A stretch of 64,000 nt of DNA from Acidimicrobiales bacterium (GTDB taxonomy: Bacteria > Actinomycetota > Acidimicrobiia > Acidimicrobiales > Bog-793): assembly GCA_035533595.1 (NCBI GenBank), contig DATLTN010000024.1, forward strand, positions 65,661-129,660, read 5' to 3'. Every line of letters starts with the position of its first letter. Position 1 is the stretch's first letter. Both the position numbers and the translations under genes were made by a program. The notes below the pieces were generated by a model. That model had not been told where the DNA came from. It saw only the letters and a list, made by a program, of their open reading frames with translations, and ran no database searches. Shown in pieces: positions 40,645-49,915 of the stretch.

Positions 40645-41495
40645 CAGGGGCGGCGCGGGAAGCGGGAGAAGTCGGGGCGGCGCTTCTCGAGGTAGGCGTC
40701 GCGCCCCTCGCGCGCTTCCTCGGTCATGTAGAAGAGCATCGTCGCGTCCCCGGCGAGCTGCTGGACGCCGGCGAGGCCGTCGTCGGCGGCGTTGAAGCCC
40801 GCCTTCAGCATGCGCAGCGCGATCGGCGAGAGCGCGAGCATCTCGCGGCACCAGCGCACGGTCTCGACCTCGAGCTCGGCGAGGGGGACGACGACGTTCA
40901 CGAGGCCCATCTCGTAGGCCCGCTGGGCGTCGTACTGACGGCAGAGGAACCAGATCTCCTTGGCCCGCTTGGCGCCGATCGTCTTCGCGAGCAGCCCGGC
41001 TCCGAAGCCGGCGTCGAAGCTGCCGACGCGCGGGCCGGTCTGGCCGAAGCGGGCGTTGTCGGCGGCGATGGTGAGGTCACAGACGAGGTGCAGCACGTGG
41101 CCGCCACCGATCGCGTAGCCGGCGACCATCGCCACCACGGGCTTGGGGAGGCGGCGGATCTGGATCTGCAGGTCCAAGACGTTGAGTCGCCCGATCCCGG
41201 CCGAGCCGACGTCGTCGTCGCCCAGGTAGCCGTCCTCGCCCCGGATGCGCTGGTCACCGCCGGAGCAGAAGGCGTCCGGCCCCTCACCGGTGAGGACCAC
41301 CACCCCGACCTTCGGGTCGTCGCGCGCCCGGTCGAAGGCCGCCGCCAGCTCGAACAGTGTCTGCGGGCGGAAGGCGTTGCGCACCTCGGGGCGGCAGATG
41401 GTGATCTTCGCGATCCCCTCACCGAACTCGTAGGAGATGTCGTTGTAGTCGCCGGCCGCCTTCCAGGAGATCGGCTCGAACTCTTCGCTCGCCAT
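40644..41495 (-). CDS. menB: 1,4-dihydroxy-2-naphthoyl-CoA synthase
   Basis: 283 residues, crotonase fold. MenB-specific features are [61 protein letters not shown] and the terminal [19 protein letters not shown]. It ring-closes o-succinylbenzoyl-CoA. It is divergent from menE with only 21 bp between the start codons. Confidence 0.97.
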   Translation of the reverse strand: MASEEFEPISWKAAGDYNDISYEFGEGIAKITICRPEVRNAFRPQTLFELAAAFDRARDDPKVGVVVLTGEGPDAFCSGGDQRIRGEDGYLGDDDVGSAGIGRLNVLDLQIQIRRLPKPVVAMVAGYAIGGGHVLHLVCDLTIAADNARFGQTGPRVGSFDAGFGAGLLAKTIGAKRAKEIWFLCRQYDAQRAYEMGLVNVVVPLAELEVETVRWCREMLALSPIALRMLKAGFNAADDGLAGVQQLAGDATMLFYMTEEAREGRDAYLEKRRPDFSRFPRRP

Positions 41496-41504
41496 GGCGG
41501 CCGT

Positions 41505-41511
41505 TACGCTA
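41505..41511. promoter_or_regulatory. shared -10 element between menB and menE
   Basis: TACGCTA reads TACGCT on plus (exactly six bases before the menE GTG) and TAGCGT on minus (ten bases before the menB ATG). One small element could thus set both directions, with the menE transcript leaderless. Confidence 0.5.
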
Positions 41512-41516
41512 CCCCC

Positions 41517-42656
41517 GTGCGTCGGCTCGTCGCCCTCGACCTGCCGGCGGGTGCGGCCTTTGTGGACGCGCTGCGCGGCGCCCACGACGAGGGTGACGCC
41601 GTCTTCCCGATCGACCGGCGGTTGGCCGCGCCGGCGCGCGCCCGCCTGCTGCGCGCGATGGCCCCTGCGGCGCTCGTCGACGAGGAGGGGAGCCACCCCC
41701 TCGAGGGCGGCCTCCCGGTCGAGGAGGGCGACGCGCTCGTCGTCGCGACCTCGGGGACGACCGGTGAGCCGAAGGGGGTCGTCCTCACCCACGACGCGGT
41801 GCAGGCCTCGGCGCGGGCGACCTCGGCACGCCTTCGTGTCGACCCCGCGCACGACCGCTGGCTCGCCTGCCTGCCGCTCGCGCACGTCGGCGGCCTCTCG
41901 GTGATCACGCGCGCGCTCGCCACGGGCACCGCGCTCGAGGTGCACGACGGCTTCTCGCCCGAGCGGGTGCTCGACGCCTGCCGGCGCGGCGCGACCCTCG
42001 TCTCCCTCGTCCCGACGGCTCTCGGCCGTCTCGGCCGGGCGGCCGAGGGCTTCCGCTCGGTCGTCCTCGGCGGCTCCGCGCCGCCGGCGGCGCTGCCGCC
42101 GAACGCGCACGTCACCTACGGCCTCACCGAGACCGGCAGCGGCCTCGTCTACGACGGCCTTCCCCTCGACGGGGTCGAGGTCGCGATCGGCGCCGAGGGG
42201 GAGATCGCGCTCCGCGGCCCGATGCTGCTGCGCGCCTACCGCGACGGCGCGGACCCCCGCGACCACGACGGCTGGCTGCACACCCGCGACGCCGGAGGCC
42301 TCACCGCCGACGGCCGCCTCGAGGTGTACGGCCGCCTCGACGAGTGCGTGAACTCGGGCGGCGAGAAGATCTGGCCGCAGGCCGTCGAGGCGGTGCTCGC
42401 CCGTCACCCCGCCCTGCGGGAGGTCGCGGTGGCGGGCCTCCCCGACGCCGAGTGGGGGGAGCGCCTCGTCGCGCTCGCGGTCCTCTCCCCCGGCGCCAGC
42501 GTGCGCCTCGGCGAACTCCGCGACCTCGTGCGCGAGGAGCTCGGGCCGACGCAGGCCCCGAAGGAGCTCTTCCTCGTCGAGGCCCTGCCACGCACGGCGA
42601 TCGGCAAGATCGCCCGCGGCGAGCTCGCCAAGCTCGCCGCCGCGGCGGCGCGGTGA
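41517..42656 (+). CDS. menE: o-succinylbenzoate-CoA ligase, short form
   Basis: 379 residues, shorter than typical 450-500-residue MenE because the N-terminal region before the ATP motif is compressed; short actinobacterial MenE are known to me. AMP-binding signatures: [45 protein letters not shown], and the C-terminal [20 protein letters not shown] and [16 protein letters not shown] with the catalytic lysine. It activates o-succinylbenzoate for MenB. GTGA overlap couples it to the next gene. Confidence 0.93.
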   Translation: MRRLVALDLPAGAAFVDALRGAHDEGDAVFPIDRRLAAPARARLLRAMAPAALVDEEGSHPLEGGLPVEEGDALVVATSGTTGEPKGVVLTHDAVQASARATSARLRVDPAHDRWLACLPLAHVGGLSVITRALATGTALEVHDGFSPERVLDACRRGATLVSLVPTALGRLGRAAEGFRSVVLGGSAPPAALPPNAHVTYGLTETGSGLVYDGLPLDGVEVAIGAEGEIALRGPMLLRAYRDGADPRDHDGWLHTRDAGGLTADGRLEVYGRLDECVNSGGEKIWPQAVEAVLARHPALREVAVAGLPDAEWGERLVALAVLSPGASVRLGELRDLVREELGPTQAPKELFLVEALPRTAIGKIARGELAKLAAAAAR

Positions 42657-44647
42657 ACCGCCTCGCGAAGGAGACGAGCCCCTACCTCCGCCAGCACGCC
42701 GACAACCCCGTCGACTGGTACCCCTGGGGCGAGGAGGCCCTGGAGCTCGCCGCCGCGACCGACCGCCCGCTGTTCGTCTCGATCGGCTACTCGGCCTGTC
42801 ACTGGTGTCACGTGATGGCGCACGAGTCCTTCGAGGACGAACGGGTGGCGCAGTTGCTGAACGCCCACTTCGTCCCGGTGAAGATCGACCGGGAGGAGCG
42901 CCCCGACCTCGACGCGATCTACATGGAGGCGGTGCAGGCGCAGAACGGCAACGGCGGCTGGCCGATGAGCGTCTTCTGCACCCCCGACGGCCGACCCTTC
43001 TACGCCGGCACCTACTTCCCGAGCCGCCCGCACCCCAACCTCCCCGCCTTCACCCAGGTCCTCGGCGCGATCCACGAGGCGTGGGGAGCGCGCCGGGGCG
43101 AGCTCCTGGAGCACGCCGAGGCGCTCACCGCCTCGATCACCGAGCGCCTCGAGCCACCCCGCAGCGGCGACCAGCGGCCGGCCGCGGCGGTGCTCGTCGA
43201 GGCTGCCGTGGCGCGCTTTTCCGACCTCCACGACCCGGAGTGGGGCGGCATCGGGCGCGCCCCCAAGTTCCCGCAGGCGCCGACGCTCGAGCTGCTGCTG
43301 CGCGTCTCGCGGCGTCCCGGAGCCTCGGCCGCGCGGGCGGCGGCGATGCTCGAGCGCAGCCTCGCGGCGATGGCGGAGGGTGGCCTCTACGACCACCTCG
43401 GCGGGGGCTTCCACCGCTACTCGGTCGACCGGGAGTGGCTCGTCCCGCACTTCGAGAAGATGCTCTACGACCAGGCCGCCCTCGCCCGCCTCTACCTGCA
43501 CGCCCACCTCGCGACCGGGGAGGAGCGGTGGCGCCAGGTCGCCACCGAAACCCTCGACTACGTCCTCGGCGGGCTCGCCGGCGCCGACGGGGGCTTCTCC
43601 TCCGCCGAGGACGCCGACTCCGAGGGCGAGGAGGGGCGCTTCTACCTGTGGAGCGCGGGCGAGCTCGACCAGCTCTTGGGTGCGGCCGCTCCCGAGGTGC
43701 GCCGCCACTACGGCGCCGACGGGGCAGCCAACTTCGAGGGGCGCTACATCCTCCACCGTCCCCGCGGCAGCGGCATCGCCCGCGACGAGGCCATCGAAGC
43801 GGGGCGCCGGGCCCTCCTCGCGGCGCGCGCCGAGCGGGTGCGCCCCTCCCTCGACGACAAGGCCCTCACGGAGTGGAACGCGATGACCCTCGCCGCCCTC
43901 GCCGAGGCGGGAGCGGCGCTCGGCCGCAGCGACTACCTGCGGGCCGCCGAGGCCACGGCCGACTTCCTCCTCGCCCGCCTCCGCCGTGACGACGGGCGGT
44001 GGCTGCGCAGCTACACCGCCGGCCGGGCCGCGCACCTCGCCGTCGCCGCCGACTACGCGTGGCTCGTCGAGGCCTTCGTCCGCCTCGCCGAGGCCACCGG
44101 CGCCGCCCGCTGGCTCGCGGAGGCGGGGCGCGTCGCCGACGACCTCATCGAACTCTTCGGCGCCCCCGACGGCGGGCTCTTCCAAAGCGGTGCGGACGCC
44201 CCGGCGCTCATCGTCCGCCCCCGCGACAGCTACGACGGCGTCACCCCCGCGGCGACCTCGGTGGCCGCGCTCGCGCTGCTGCGCCTCGGCACCCTCACCG
44301 GCGAGGAGCGCTACCTCGCGCGCGCCGCCGAGATCGTCGACAGCGCCGGTGCCGCGATGACGAGCGCCCCGATGGCCTTCCCCCACCTCCTCGGCGCCCT
44401 GCTCGGCCTCGAGGAGGGCCTCGTCGAGATCGTCGCGCCCGGCCGCGAGGACCTCGCCGCCCTCTGCCAGTCCCGCTACCTGCCGGGAGCGGTCCTCGCC
44501 TGGGGGGAGCGGACCGCCTCGCCGCTGTTCGCCGACCGCCCCGATGGCCTCGCCTACGTCTGCGTCGACCACGCCTGCCTCGCCCCCGTCGGCGACGGCG
44601 CGGCGCTCCTCTCCGAGCTCGAGCGGATCGGGGCGCTCGCCCCGTGA
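42653..44647 (+). CDS. DUF255 thioredoxin-domain protein (YyaL/SPATA20 type)
   Basis: 664 residues. The N-terminal thioredoxin-fold domain has the family hallmark [44 protein letters not shown] with a CxxC, and [15 protein letters not shown] long alpha/alpha toroid follows ([62 protein letters not shown]). Similar to human SPATA20; the true activity is unknown, perhaps sugar epimerase-like or redox. It is coupled to menE and to the gene after it, so a plus-strand unit menE-DUF255-unknown. Confidence 0.92.
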   Translation: MNRLAKETSPYLRQHADNPVDWYPWGEEALELAAATDRPLFVSIGYSACHWCHVMAHESFEDERVAQLLNAHFVPVKIDREERPDLDAIYMEAVQAQNGNGGWPMSVFCTPDGRPFYAGTYFPSRPHPNLPAFTQVLGAIHEAWGARRGELLEHAEALTASITERLEPPRSGDQRPAAAVLVEAAVARFSDLHDPEWGGIGRAPKFPQAPTLELLLRVSRRPGASAARAAAMLERSLAAMAEGGLYDHLGGGFHRYSVDREWLVPHFEKMLYDQAALARLYLHAHLATGEERWRQVATETLDYVLGGLAGADGGFSSAEDADSEGEEGRFYLWSAGELDQLLGAAAPEVRRHYGADGAANFEGRYILHRPRGSGIARDEAIEAGRRALLAARAERVRPSLDDKALTEWNAMTLAALAEAGAALGRSDYLRAAEATADFLLARLRRDDGRWLRSYTAGRAAHLAVAADYAWLVEAFVRLAEATGAARWLAEAGRVADDLIELFGAPDGGLFQSGADAPALIVRPRDSYDGVTPAATSVAALALLRLGTLTGEERYLARAAEIVDSAGAAMTSAPMAFPHLLGALLGLEEGLVEIVAPGREDLAALCQSRYLPGAVLAWGERTASPLFADRPDGLAYVCVDHACLAPVGDGAALLSELERIGALAP

Positions 44648-45342
44648 CGCGGGCGCGGCGCTCGACCCGCCTCCCGCGGAGGCTGGCGGCCGGCATGCGA
44701 CGCGTCGCGCACGCCGGCGGCGAGCTCGACCTGCTGCTGCTCGCCCGCGGGCCGCGCGAGTGGGTGGGGGTGGACCTCGCCTCCGGCGCCTACATCCGCT
44801 TCGCCCACCCCGGCGCGGAGGCCCCCGCGGGCGTGCGCCCCGGCCGCAGCGCGCTGCGGCTCTCCCTCGGCGCGCCCGAGCCGCCCGACCCGGCGCGCCC
44901 CGAGGCGGTCACCTCCGACGGCGAGTTCGTGGTGCTGCCCCCGCCGCGGCGCCGCCCGACGCGACGCCTCCTCGACGCCCTCACCCAGACCGAGCGCCGC
45001 GGCGCGACCCTCCTCGGCAGCCACGGCCCCTCGATCGCCTACGTCGACCTCGACCCCGACGAGAGCTCCCTCGTCCTCGTGCGCGCCGGCAAGGCCCTCG
45101 AGGTGCTCGCCGACGAGCAGGGAGAGGCGCTCGCCTCGGTGACCTTCGGCGGCACGACCCAGCAGCTCCCGGTACTCGACCCGCCGCTGCGGCGGGCGGC
45201 GGCGACCGCCTGGCCGCGACCGCTGTCGGGCGCGGCCCTGGCGACCGCGCTCGGCCACCGACCCGGCTACCTGCTGATCGGCCTCGACGCCGTCGAGGGG
45301 GGCCACGTGAAGAAGGTCGTGCTCGCCGTCCTCGAGCGCTGA
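44644..45342 (+). CDS. uncharacterised protein coupled to the DUF255 gene
   Basis: 232 residues, no family recognised. It opens with an Arg-rich segment, then alternates short beta strands ([37 protein letters not shown]) with Pro/Arg-rich loops; a [20 protein letters not shown] stretch and a C-terminal [25 protein letters not shown] end the protein. No signal peptide or membrane helix. GTGA overlap with the upstream gene. Codon use like the neighbours. Perhaps an accessory of the DUF255 protein or a lineage-specific regulator; this is a guess. Confidence 0.7.
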   Translation: MTRARRSTRLPRRLAAGMRRVAHAGGELDLLLLARGPREWVGVDLASGAYIRFAHPGAEAPAGVRPGRSALRLSLGAPEPPDPARPEAVTSDGEFVVLPPPRRRPTRRLLDALTQTERRGATLLGSHGPSIAYVDLDPDESSLVLVRAGKALEVLADEQGEALASVTFGGTTQQLPVLDPPLRRAAATAWPRPLSGAALATALGHRPGYLLIGLDAVEGGHVKKVVLAVLER

Positions 45343-45358
45343 AGCGCCCGCCCGGGTG

Positions 45359-46045
45359 CTACTTCGGCAGGTTGTTCGCCGCGAGGTCCTCGGCCATCGC
45401 CCAGCCGAAGGCGACGAGGCTGTCGCGGCGGGAGAGGTCGAGGCCCTCGAAGAGCGCAGCCACCTCGGCCGGCTGGGAGACCGGCTTCTTCGGCGCGAAG
45501 TCGAGGCCCCCGGAGACCTCACCGGCACCGGCGAGGATGAAGGTGCGGTCGTCGAGCTGGCCGTCGGCGCCGAAGCGCTTCGCGAGGCGACGTCCCCAGG
45601 CCCGCTCCTCACCCGTCGACTTGTGGTCCGGGAGGGGCACCACGTCGGTGAGGCCCTTGTAGGCGCGGTAGGCGGAAGGGTCGAAGAGCCGCGTGCCGAC
45701 GAGCACGTCCTCGTCGGGGAAGGCGAGCAGCGCGCGCCGGTAGAGGTCGCGCATCACGGCCTTCAGCGCCGGCTCCCCGGCCGTCGTGCGGCTGAAGGAG
45801 GCGACCCCGATCAGCAGCGACGGCGTGCCGCCGATGCGCTCGAGGGTCGAGAAGGCGAAGCCGCGCAGCTTGTTGTCCTCGCGGGCGGCGGTGACGAGCA
45901 CCCATTCCTCCCGCTGCTTGGACAGAAAGCCCACGTCATAGCCGGACGGACCGTCAATACAGAGGTCCGCCATCTCCACGAGCTCGCCGTCGGCGAGTGC
46001 CGTGGTGTCCTTAGTCGCGACGTCGATCACAGTCCGGCCCCTCAT
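45359..46045 (-). CDS. uncharacterised protein, possible GNAT-like fold
   Basis: 228 residues from ATG 46045; a second ATG at 46138 would add an unconserved-looking Gly/Arg-rich tail. The centre reads EEWVLVTAAREDNKLRGFAFSTLERIGGTPSLLIGVASF followed by AVMRDLYRRALLAFPDEDVLVGTRLFDPSAYRAYKGL, a strand-strand-helix pattern suggesting an acetyltransferase-like fold, without a clear acetyl-CoA loop. The C-terminus is helical (EVAALFEGLDLSRRDSLVAFG). It follows dnaE on the same strand. Not recognised. Confidence 0.65.
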   Translation of the reverse strand: MRGRTVIDVATKDTTALADGELVEMADLCIDGPSGYDVGFLSKQREEWVLVTAAREDNKLRGFAFSTLERIGGTPSLLIGVASFSRTTAGEPALKAVMRDLYRRALLAFPDEDVLVGTRLFDPSAYRAYKGLTDVVPLPDHKSTGEERAWGRRLAKRFGADGQLDDRTFILAGAGEVSGGLDFAPKKPVSQPAEVAALFEGLDLSRRDSLVAFGWAMAEDLAANNLPK

Positions 46046-46183
46046 CTTCTTCGCGCGTCCGGCAGCCTTGACGCCACCTGACGTCGACCTGCCCGGCTGG
46101 AGAAGCGTCTCGGTGCCGGATCGGCCGCCTGGGAACATTCTACGGGACAGATGAATGGCCCCGCCAAGCGGAACCTTTCCGGC

Positions 46184-49100
46184 TCAGGCGCCGAGCGCCT
46201 GCGGCCCGAAGAGCTCCTTCAGCGCGCCGACGAATCCGCCCCCCGGATCGACGTTGAACTGGGGGGGCAGGCGCAGCACCTTGTCGCCGAGGCGCAGGTG
46301 GATGGGCACGGGGCCGGGGTGCTCGACGACGAGCTCGCGTAGCGCCGTGACGAGTGTCTCGGTGAGCGCGAGCACCGGGACGGCGACCTCGATCGGCAGG
46401 TTGGCGTCGTCGAGGGCGAACTCGGGGCGGGTGATCTCGCGCGCGATCAGCTTCGGGACGTCGTCGCGGACGTCGGGGCGGCCGCGCACGCAGACGATCG
46501 CGTCGCTCTCGAGGCGCATCCCGTACTCCTGCATCGTGCGGGGGAAGCAGAAGACCTCGATCGAGGACTCGAGGTCCTCGAGCGTGAAGGTCGCCATCAG
46601 CTCGCCGGCCTTGGTGTAGCGACGGGAGAGGTTGGTGACGACGCCGCCGAGGGTGAGGAAGTCGCTCTGGAAGGGACCCGCGCCACCTGAGGAGGCCTGG
46701 TCGACGAGCTCGGCGATCGAGAGGTCCGAGAGCCGCCGGAGCGCCGCCTCGTAGCCGGCGAGCGGGTGGTCCGAGACGTAGAGGCCGAGCATCTCCTTCT
46801 CGAAGGCGAGGCGCTCGCTCTTGGAGAACTCGAGGTCGGGGATCTCGCGGCGCGCCTCGCCGAAGCCGCTCGAGCCCGTCGGGGCCTCCTCGACGAGCAG
46901 GCTGAACAGCGTCGAGATGCCGAGCTCTTCCTCGCGCCGCAGCATGAGGACGTGGTCGATGATCTCCTCGAAGACGAGGCCGAGGCCCTTGCGGGGATGG
47001 TCGAGGGAGTCGAAGGCGCCCGCCTTGATGAGGGACTCGACCGAGCGCTTGTTGAGCACCGAGGGGTCGACCCGGCAGCAGAAGTCGTGGTAGTCGGCGA
47101 AGGGGCCGTTCTTCTCCCGCTCCTGCTCGATGAGGGCGACGAGCCCCTCCCCGACGTTGCGCACCGCCGAGAGGCCGAAGATGATCGCCCCCTCGCCGTC
47201 CTCGGCCGCGTGGCGGGGGGTGAAGTTGCTGAGTGAGGCGTTCACGTCCGGGACGTGCACCTCGATGCCGAGCGCCCGGCACTCCGCGAGGTAGACGGCG
47301 CTCTTGTCCTTGTCGTCTTTCACCGAGGAGAGCAGCGCGGCGAGGTACTCGACGGGGTGGTTCGCCTTCAGCCAGGCGGTCTGGTAGGCGACGAGGCCGT
47401 AGCCGTAGGAGTGGGACTTGTTGAAGGCGTAGTCGGCGAAGGGCTCGATGACGTCGAAGAGCTCGGTGCCGAGGCGCTCCCCGTAGCCCTCCTGGACGCA
47501 GCCGGCGACGAACTTCTCACGCTCGGCCTGCATGATCGACCGGGACTTCTTCCCGGCGGCGCGGCGGAGCGAATCCGCGTCCTCCAGGCTGTAGCCGGCG
47601 AACTTCTGCGCGACGCGCATCACCGACTCCTGGTAGATCATCAGGCCGTAGGTGTCGCGCAGGATCGGCTCGAGGTCCTCGTGGGCGTAGGAGACCGGCT
47701 GGCGGCCGTTCTTGCGGTCGGCGTAGTCGCGGTGCATGTTCGCCGCCATCGGCCCCGGCCGGTAGAGGGCGACGAGCGCGGCGACGTCGTGGAAGCTCGT
47801 CGGCGCGAGCGAGCGCATCAGCGAGCGCATCGGCCCGCCCTCCAGCTGGAAGACGCCGATCGAGTCCCCCTTGCAGAGGAGCTCGAAGGTCTTCTCGTCG
47901 TCGAGCGCGACGCCGTCGATGTCGGGGCGCTCACCGGTCGCCCCCTCGATGAGGTCGAGGGCCGTCTCGATCACCGAGAGGTTGCGCAGGCCGAGGAAGT
48001 CCATCTTCAACAGCCCGAGCTCTTCGACGCCGTGCATCTCGTACTGGGTGACGATCGGCGCGTCCGAAGGGTCGGCGCCGGGCTCGGGCTTGCGCTGGAT
48101 GGGCAGGTACTCGGTGAGCGGCTCGTTGGTGATCACCACCGCGGCGGCGTGGATGCCGTCCTGGCGGCGCAGCCCCTCGAGGCCGCGGGCGACGTCGATC
48201 ACCTTCTGCGCGTCGGGGTCGGCCTCGTAGATCTCGCGCAGGTTCTGCGCCGCGACATAGCCGTCCTCGAAGCCCTCGCTCCGGTCGAGGCAGGCCCACA
48301 GGGGCGTGTCCCGCCCCATCACGAGCGGGGGCATCGCCTTCGCGATGCGGTCGCCGAGCGCGTAGGGGAAGCCGAGGACGCGCGCCGCGTCGCGCACCGC
48401 GGCGCGCGCCTTGATCGTCGAGAAGGTGACGATCTGCGCGACGTGATCCCAGCCGTAGCGCTCCGAGGCGTAACGGATCATCTCCGAGCGGTAGCGCTCG
48501 TCGAAGTCCATGTCGATGTCCGGCATCTGCTTGCGGCCGGGGTTGAGGAAGCGCTCGAAGAGCAGGTCGTAGGCGATCGGGTCGATGTCCACGATCCGCA
48601 GGCAGTAGGCGACGCAGCAGCCCGCCGCCGAGCCTCTCCCCGGACCGACGCGGATCCCGTGCTCGCGGGCGTGGCGGATGAGGTCCCAGACGACGAGGAA
48701 GTAGGCGGGGAAGCCCATCGAGGAGATCACCCCGAGCTCGTACTCGAGCCGCTCGGAGACCTGCGGTGGGAGCGGGTCCCCGTAGCGCTGGCGCGCCCCC
48801 TCGGCGACGAGGTGGCGGAGGTAGTTCGCCGCCGAGGTCTCGTAATCGGCTGCCCGGAACTCCTCCGGCACCTCGAACTCGGGGAGCTTCGGGTTGCCGA
48901 GCTCGATCTCCACCTTGGCGCGCTCGGCGATCCACAGCGTGTTGTCACAGGCCTCGGGGACCTCGCCGAAGAGCTCGCGCATCTCGGCTGCGGTCTTCAG
49001 GTAGTGCTCGTTGCCGTGGAACTTGAAGCGCTTCGGGTCGTCCATCATCGCCCCGGTCTGCACGCAGAGAAGGGCGTCGTGGGCGACGGCGTCGACGCGC

Positions 49101-49792
49101 CGGCAGTAGTGGCTGTCGTTGGTCGCGACGACCGGCGCCTTGATCGCCTTCGCGATCTCGAGGAGGCCGGGGTTGGTGCGGCGCTGCTCGTCGAGGCCGT
49201 GGTCCTGCAGCTCGATGAAGAGGCTGTCGCGCCCGAAGATGTCCTGCAGGCGGGCGGCGAGGCGCTTGGCCTCGTCGAACTGCTCGTTCAGCAGTGCCTG
49301 CAGCACGACGCCACCGAGGCAGCCGGTCGTCGCGATCAGCCCCTCGTGGTGGCGCTCGAGCAGCTCCCAGTCCGTGCGCGGCTTGTAGAAGTAGCCCTCG
49401 AGGTAGGCCATCGAGGAGAGCTTCATGAGGTTCGCGTAGCCAGCCCCCGACTCCGCGAGCAGGGTCAGGTGGTAGTAGAGCTTCTCGCCCCGCTCCCCCG
49501 CGTCGCCACCGGTGTCGTCGACGCGGCCCCGGCGGACCGGTCGGTCGGTGCGCGAGTTGGCGGCCATGTAGGCCTCGGTGCCGATGATCGGGGTGATGTC
49601 GTGCTCGCGGCACTCGCGGTAGAAGTCGAGGACCCCGTACATGTTGCCGTGGTCGGTGATCGCGATCGCGGGCTGGCCGTCGGCGGCCGCGGTCGCGACC
49701 ACCTCGCTGACGCGGGCGGCACCGTCGAGCATCGAGTACTCGGTGTGCTGATGCAGGTGGGCGAAGGACCTGCCCGCCCCGGACGACGCCAT
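46184..49792 (-). CDS. dnaE: DNA polymerase III alpha subunit (DnaE1 type)
   Basis: 1202 residues. Domains in order: PHP (FAHLHQHTEYSMLDGAA, ITDHGNMYG), palm with catalytic Asp427 and Asp429 (PDIDMDFDERYR), the PGRGSAAGC finger motif and DRKNGRQPVSYAHEDLEPIL, then tandem helix-hairpin-helix (EYLAALLSSV..) and OB fold (GGVVTNLSRRYTKAGELMATFTLEDL), and a short C-terminal domain. The PHP histidines are largely kept, consistent with a proofreading PHP as in mycobacterial DnaE1. I chose ATG 49792, with GGAGG upstream, instead of a frame to 49819. It is the chromosomal replicase. The leader holds DnaA-type boxes (49810-49843). Confidence 0.97.
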   Translation of the reverse strand: MASSGAGRSFAHLHQHTEYSMLDGAARVSEVVATAAADGQPAIAITDHGNMYGVLDFYRECREHDITPIIGTEAYMAANSRTDRPVRRGRVDDTGGDAGERGEKLYYHLTLLAESGAGYANLMKLSSMAYLEGYFYKPRTDWELLERHHEGLIATTGCLGGVVLQALLNEQFDEAKRLAARLQDIFGRDSLFIELQDHGLDEQRRTNPGLLEIAKAIKAPVVATNDSHYCRRVDAVAHDALLCVQTGAMMDDPKRFKFHGNEHYLKTAAEMRELFGEVPEACDNTLWIAERAKVEIELGNPKLPEFEVPEEFRAADYETSAANYLRHLVAEGARQRYGDPLPPQVSERLEYELGVISSMGFPAYFLVVWDLIRHAREHGIRVGPGRGSAAGCCVAYCLRIVDIDPIAYDLLFERFLNPGRKQMPDIDMDFDERYRSEMIRYASERYGWDHVAQIVTFSTIKARAAVRDAARVLGFPYALGDRIAKAMPPLVMGRDTPLWACLDRSEGFEDGYVAAQNLREIYEADPDAQKVIDVARGLEGLRRQDGIHAAAVVITNEPLTEYLPIQRKPEPGADPSDAPIVTQYEMHGVEELGLLKMDFLGLRNLSVIETALDLIEGATGERPDIDGVALDDEKTFELLCKGDSIGVFQLEGGPMRSLMRSLAPTSFHDVAALVALYRPGPMAANMHRDYADRKNGRQPVSYAHEDLEPILRDTYGLMIYQESVMRVAQKFAGYSLEDADSLRRAAGKKSRSIMQAEREKFVAGCVQEGYGERLGTELFDVIEPFADYAFNKSHSYGYGLVAYQTAWLKANHPVEYLAALLSSVKDDKDKSAVYLAECRALGIEVHVPDVNASLSNFTPRHAAEDGEGAIIFGLSAVRNVGEGLVALIEQEREKNGPFADYHDFCCRVDPSVLNKRSVESLIKAGAFDSLDHPRKGLGLVFEEIIDHVLMLRREEELGISTLFSLLVEEAPTGSSGFGEARREIPDLEFSKSERLAFEKEMLGLYVSDHPLAGYEAALRRLSDLSIAELVDQASSGGAGPFQSDFLTLGGVVTNLSRRYTKAGELMATFTLEDLESSIEVFCFPRTMQEYGMRLESDAIVCVRGRPDVRDDVPKLIAREITRPEFALDDANLPIEVAVPVLALTETLVTALRELVVEHPGPVPIHLRLGDKVLRLPPQFNVDPGGGFVGALKELFGPQALGA

Positions 49793-49809
49793 CGGCGTGC
49801 CTCCACAGC

Positions 49810-49843
49810 TCGTCCACACCCCTCATCCACGGGCTGTGGACGA
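49810..49843. promoter_or_regulatory. inverted DnaA-type boxes and alternative hairpins in the dnaE leader
   Basis: TCGTCCACA occurs at 49810-49818 and, inverted, at 49835-49843; TCATCCACG (49823-49831) is a weaker third copy. The actinobacterial DnaA box is YYVTCCACA, TTGTCCACA at best, so two copies fit fully. In RNA the pair makes a nine-pair stem; alternatively TCCACAGC pairs with GCTGTGGA, which includes part of the dnaE ribosome site. Gap 49793-49915 shows nothing else. Confidence 0.55.
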
Positions 49844-49915
49844 ACTACAGGGCTGTCATTTCGGACTCACCGACAATAGCGCGGAGCCCTCCCGCGCGCT
49901 CCGGTGCCCGGGGGC

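Noticed and set aside
49799-49807. GCCTCCACA as a further DnaA box
   Set aside because: On the coding strand it is TGTGGAGGC, which contains the dnaE ribosome site, so its match is likely explained by that.
49793-49819. Longer dnaE start
   Set aside because: The extra nine residues overlap the DnaA-type repeats and no ribosome site precedes that codon, whereas GGAGG precedes the ATG at 49792.
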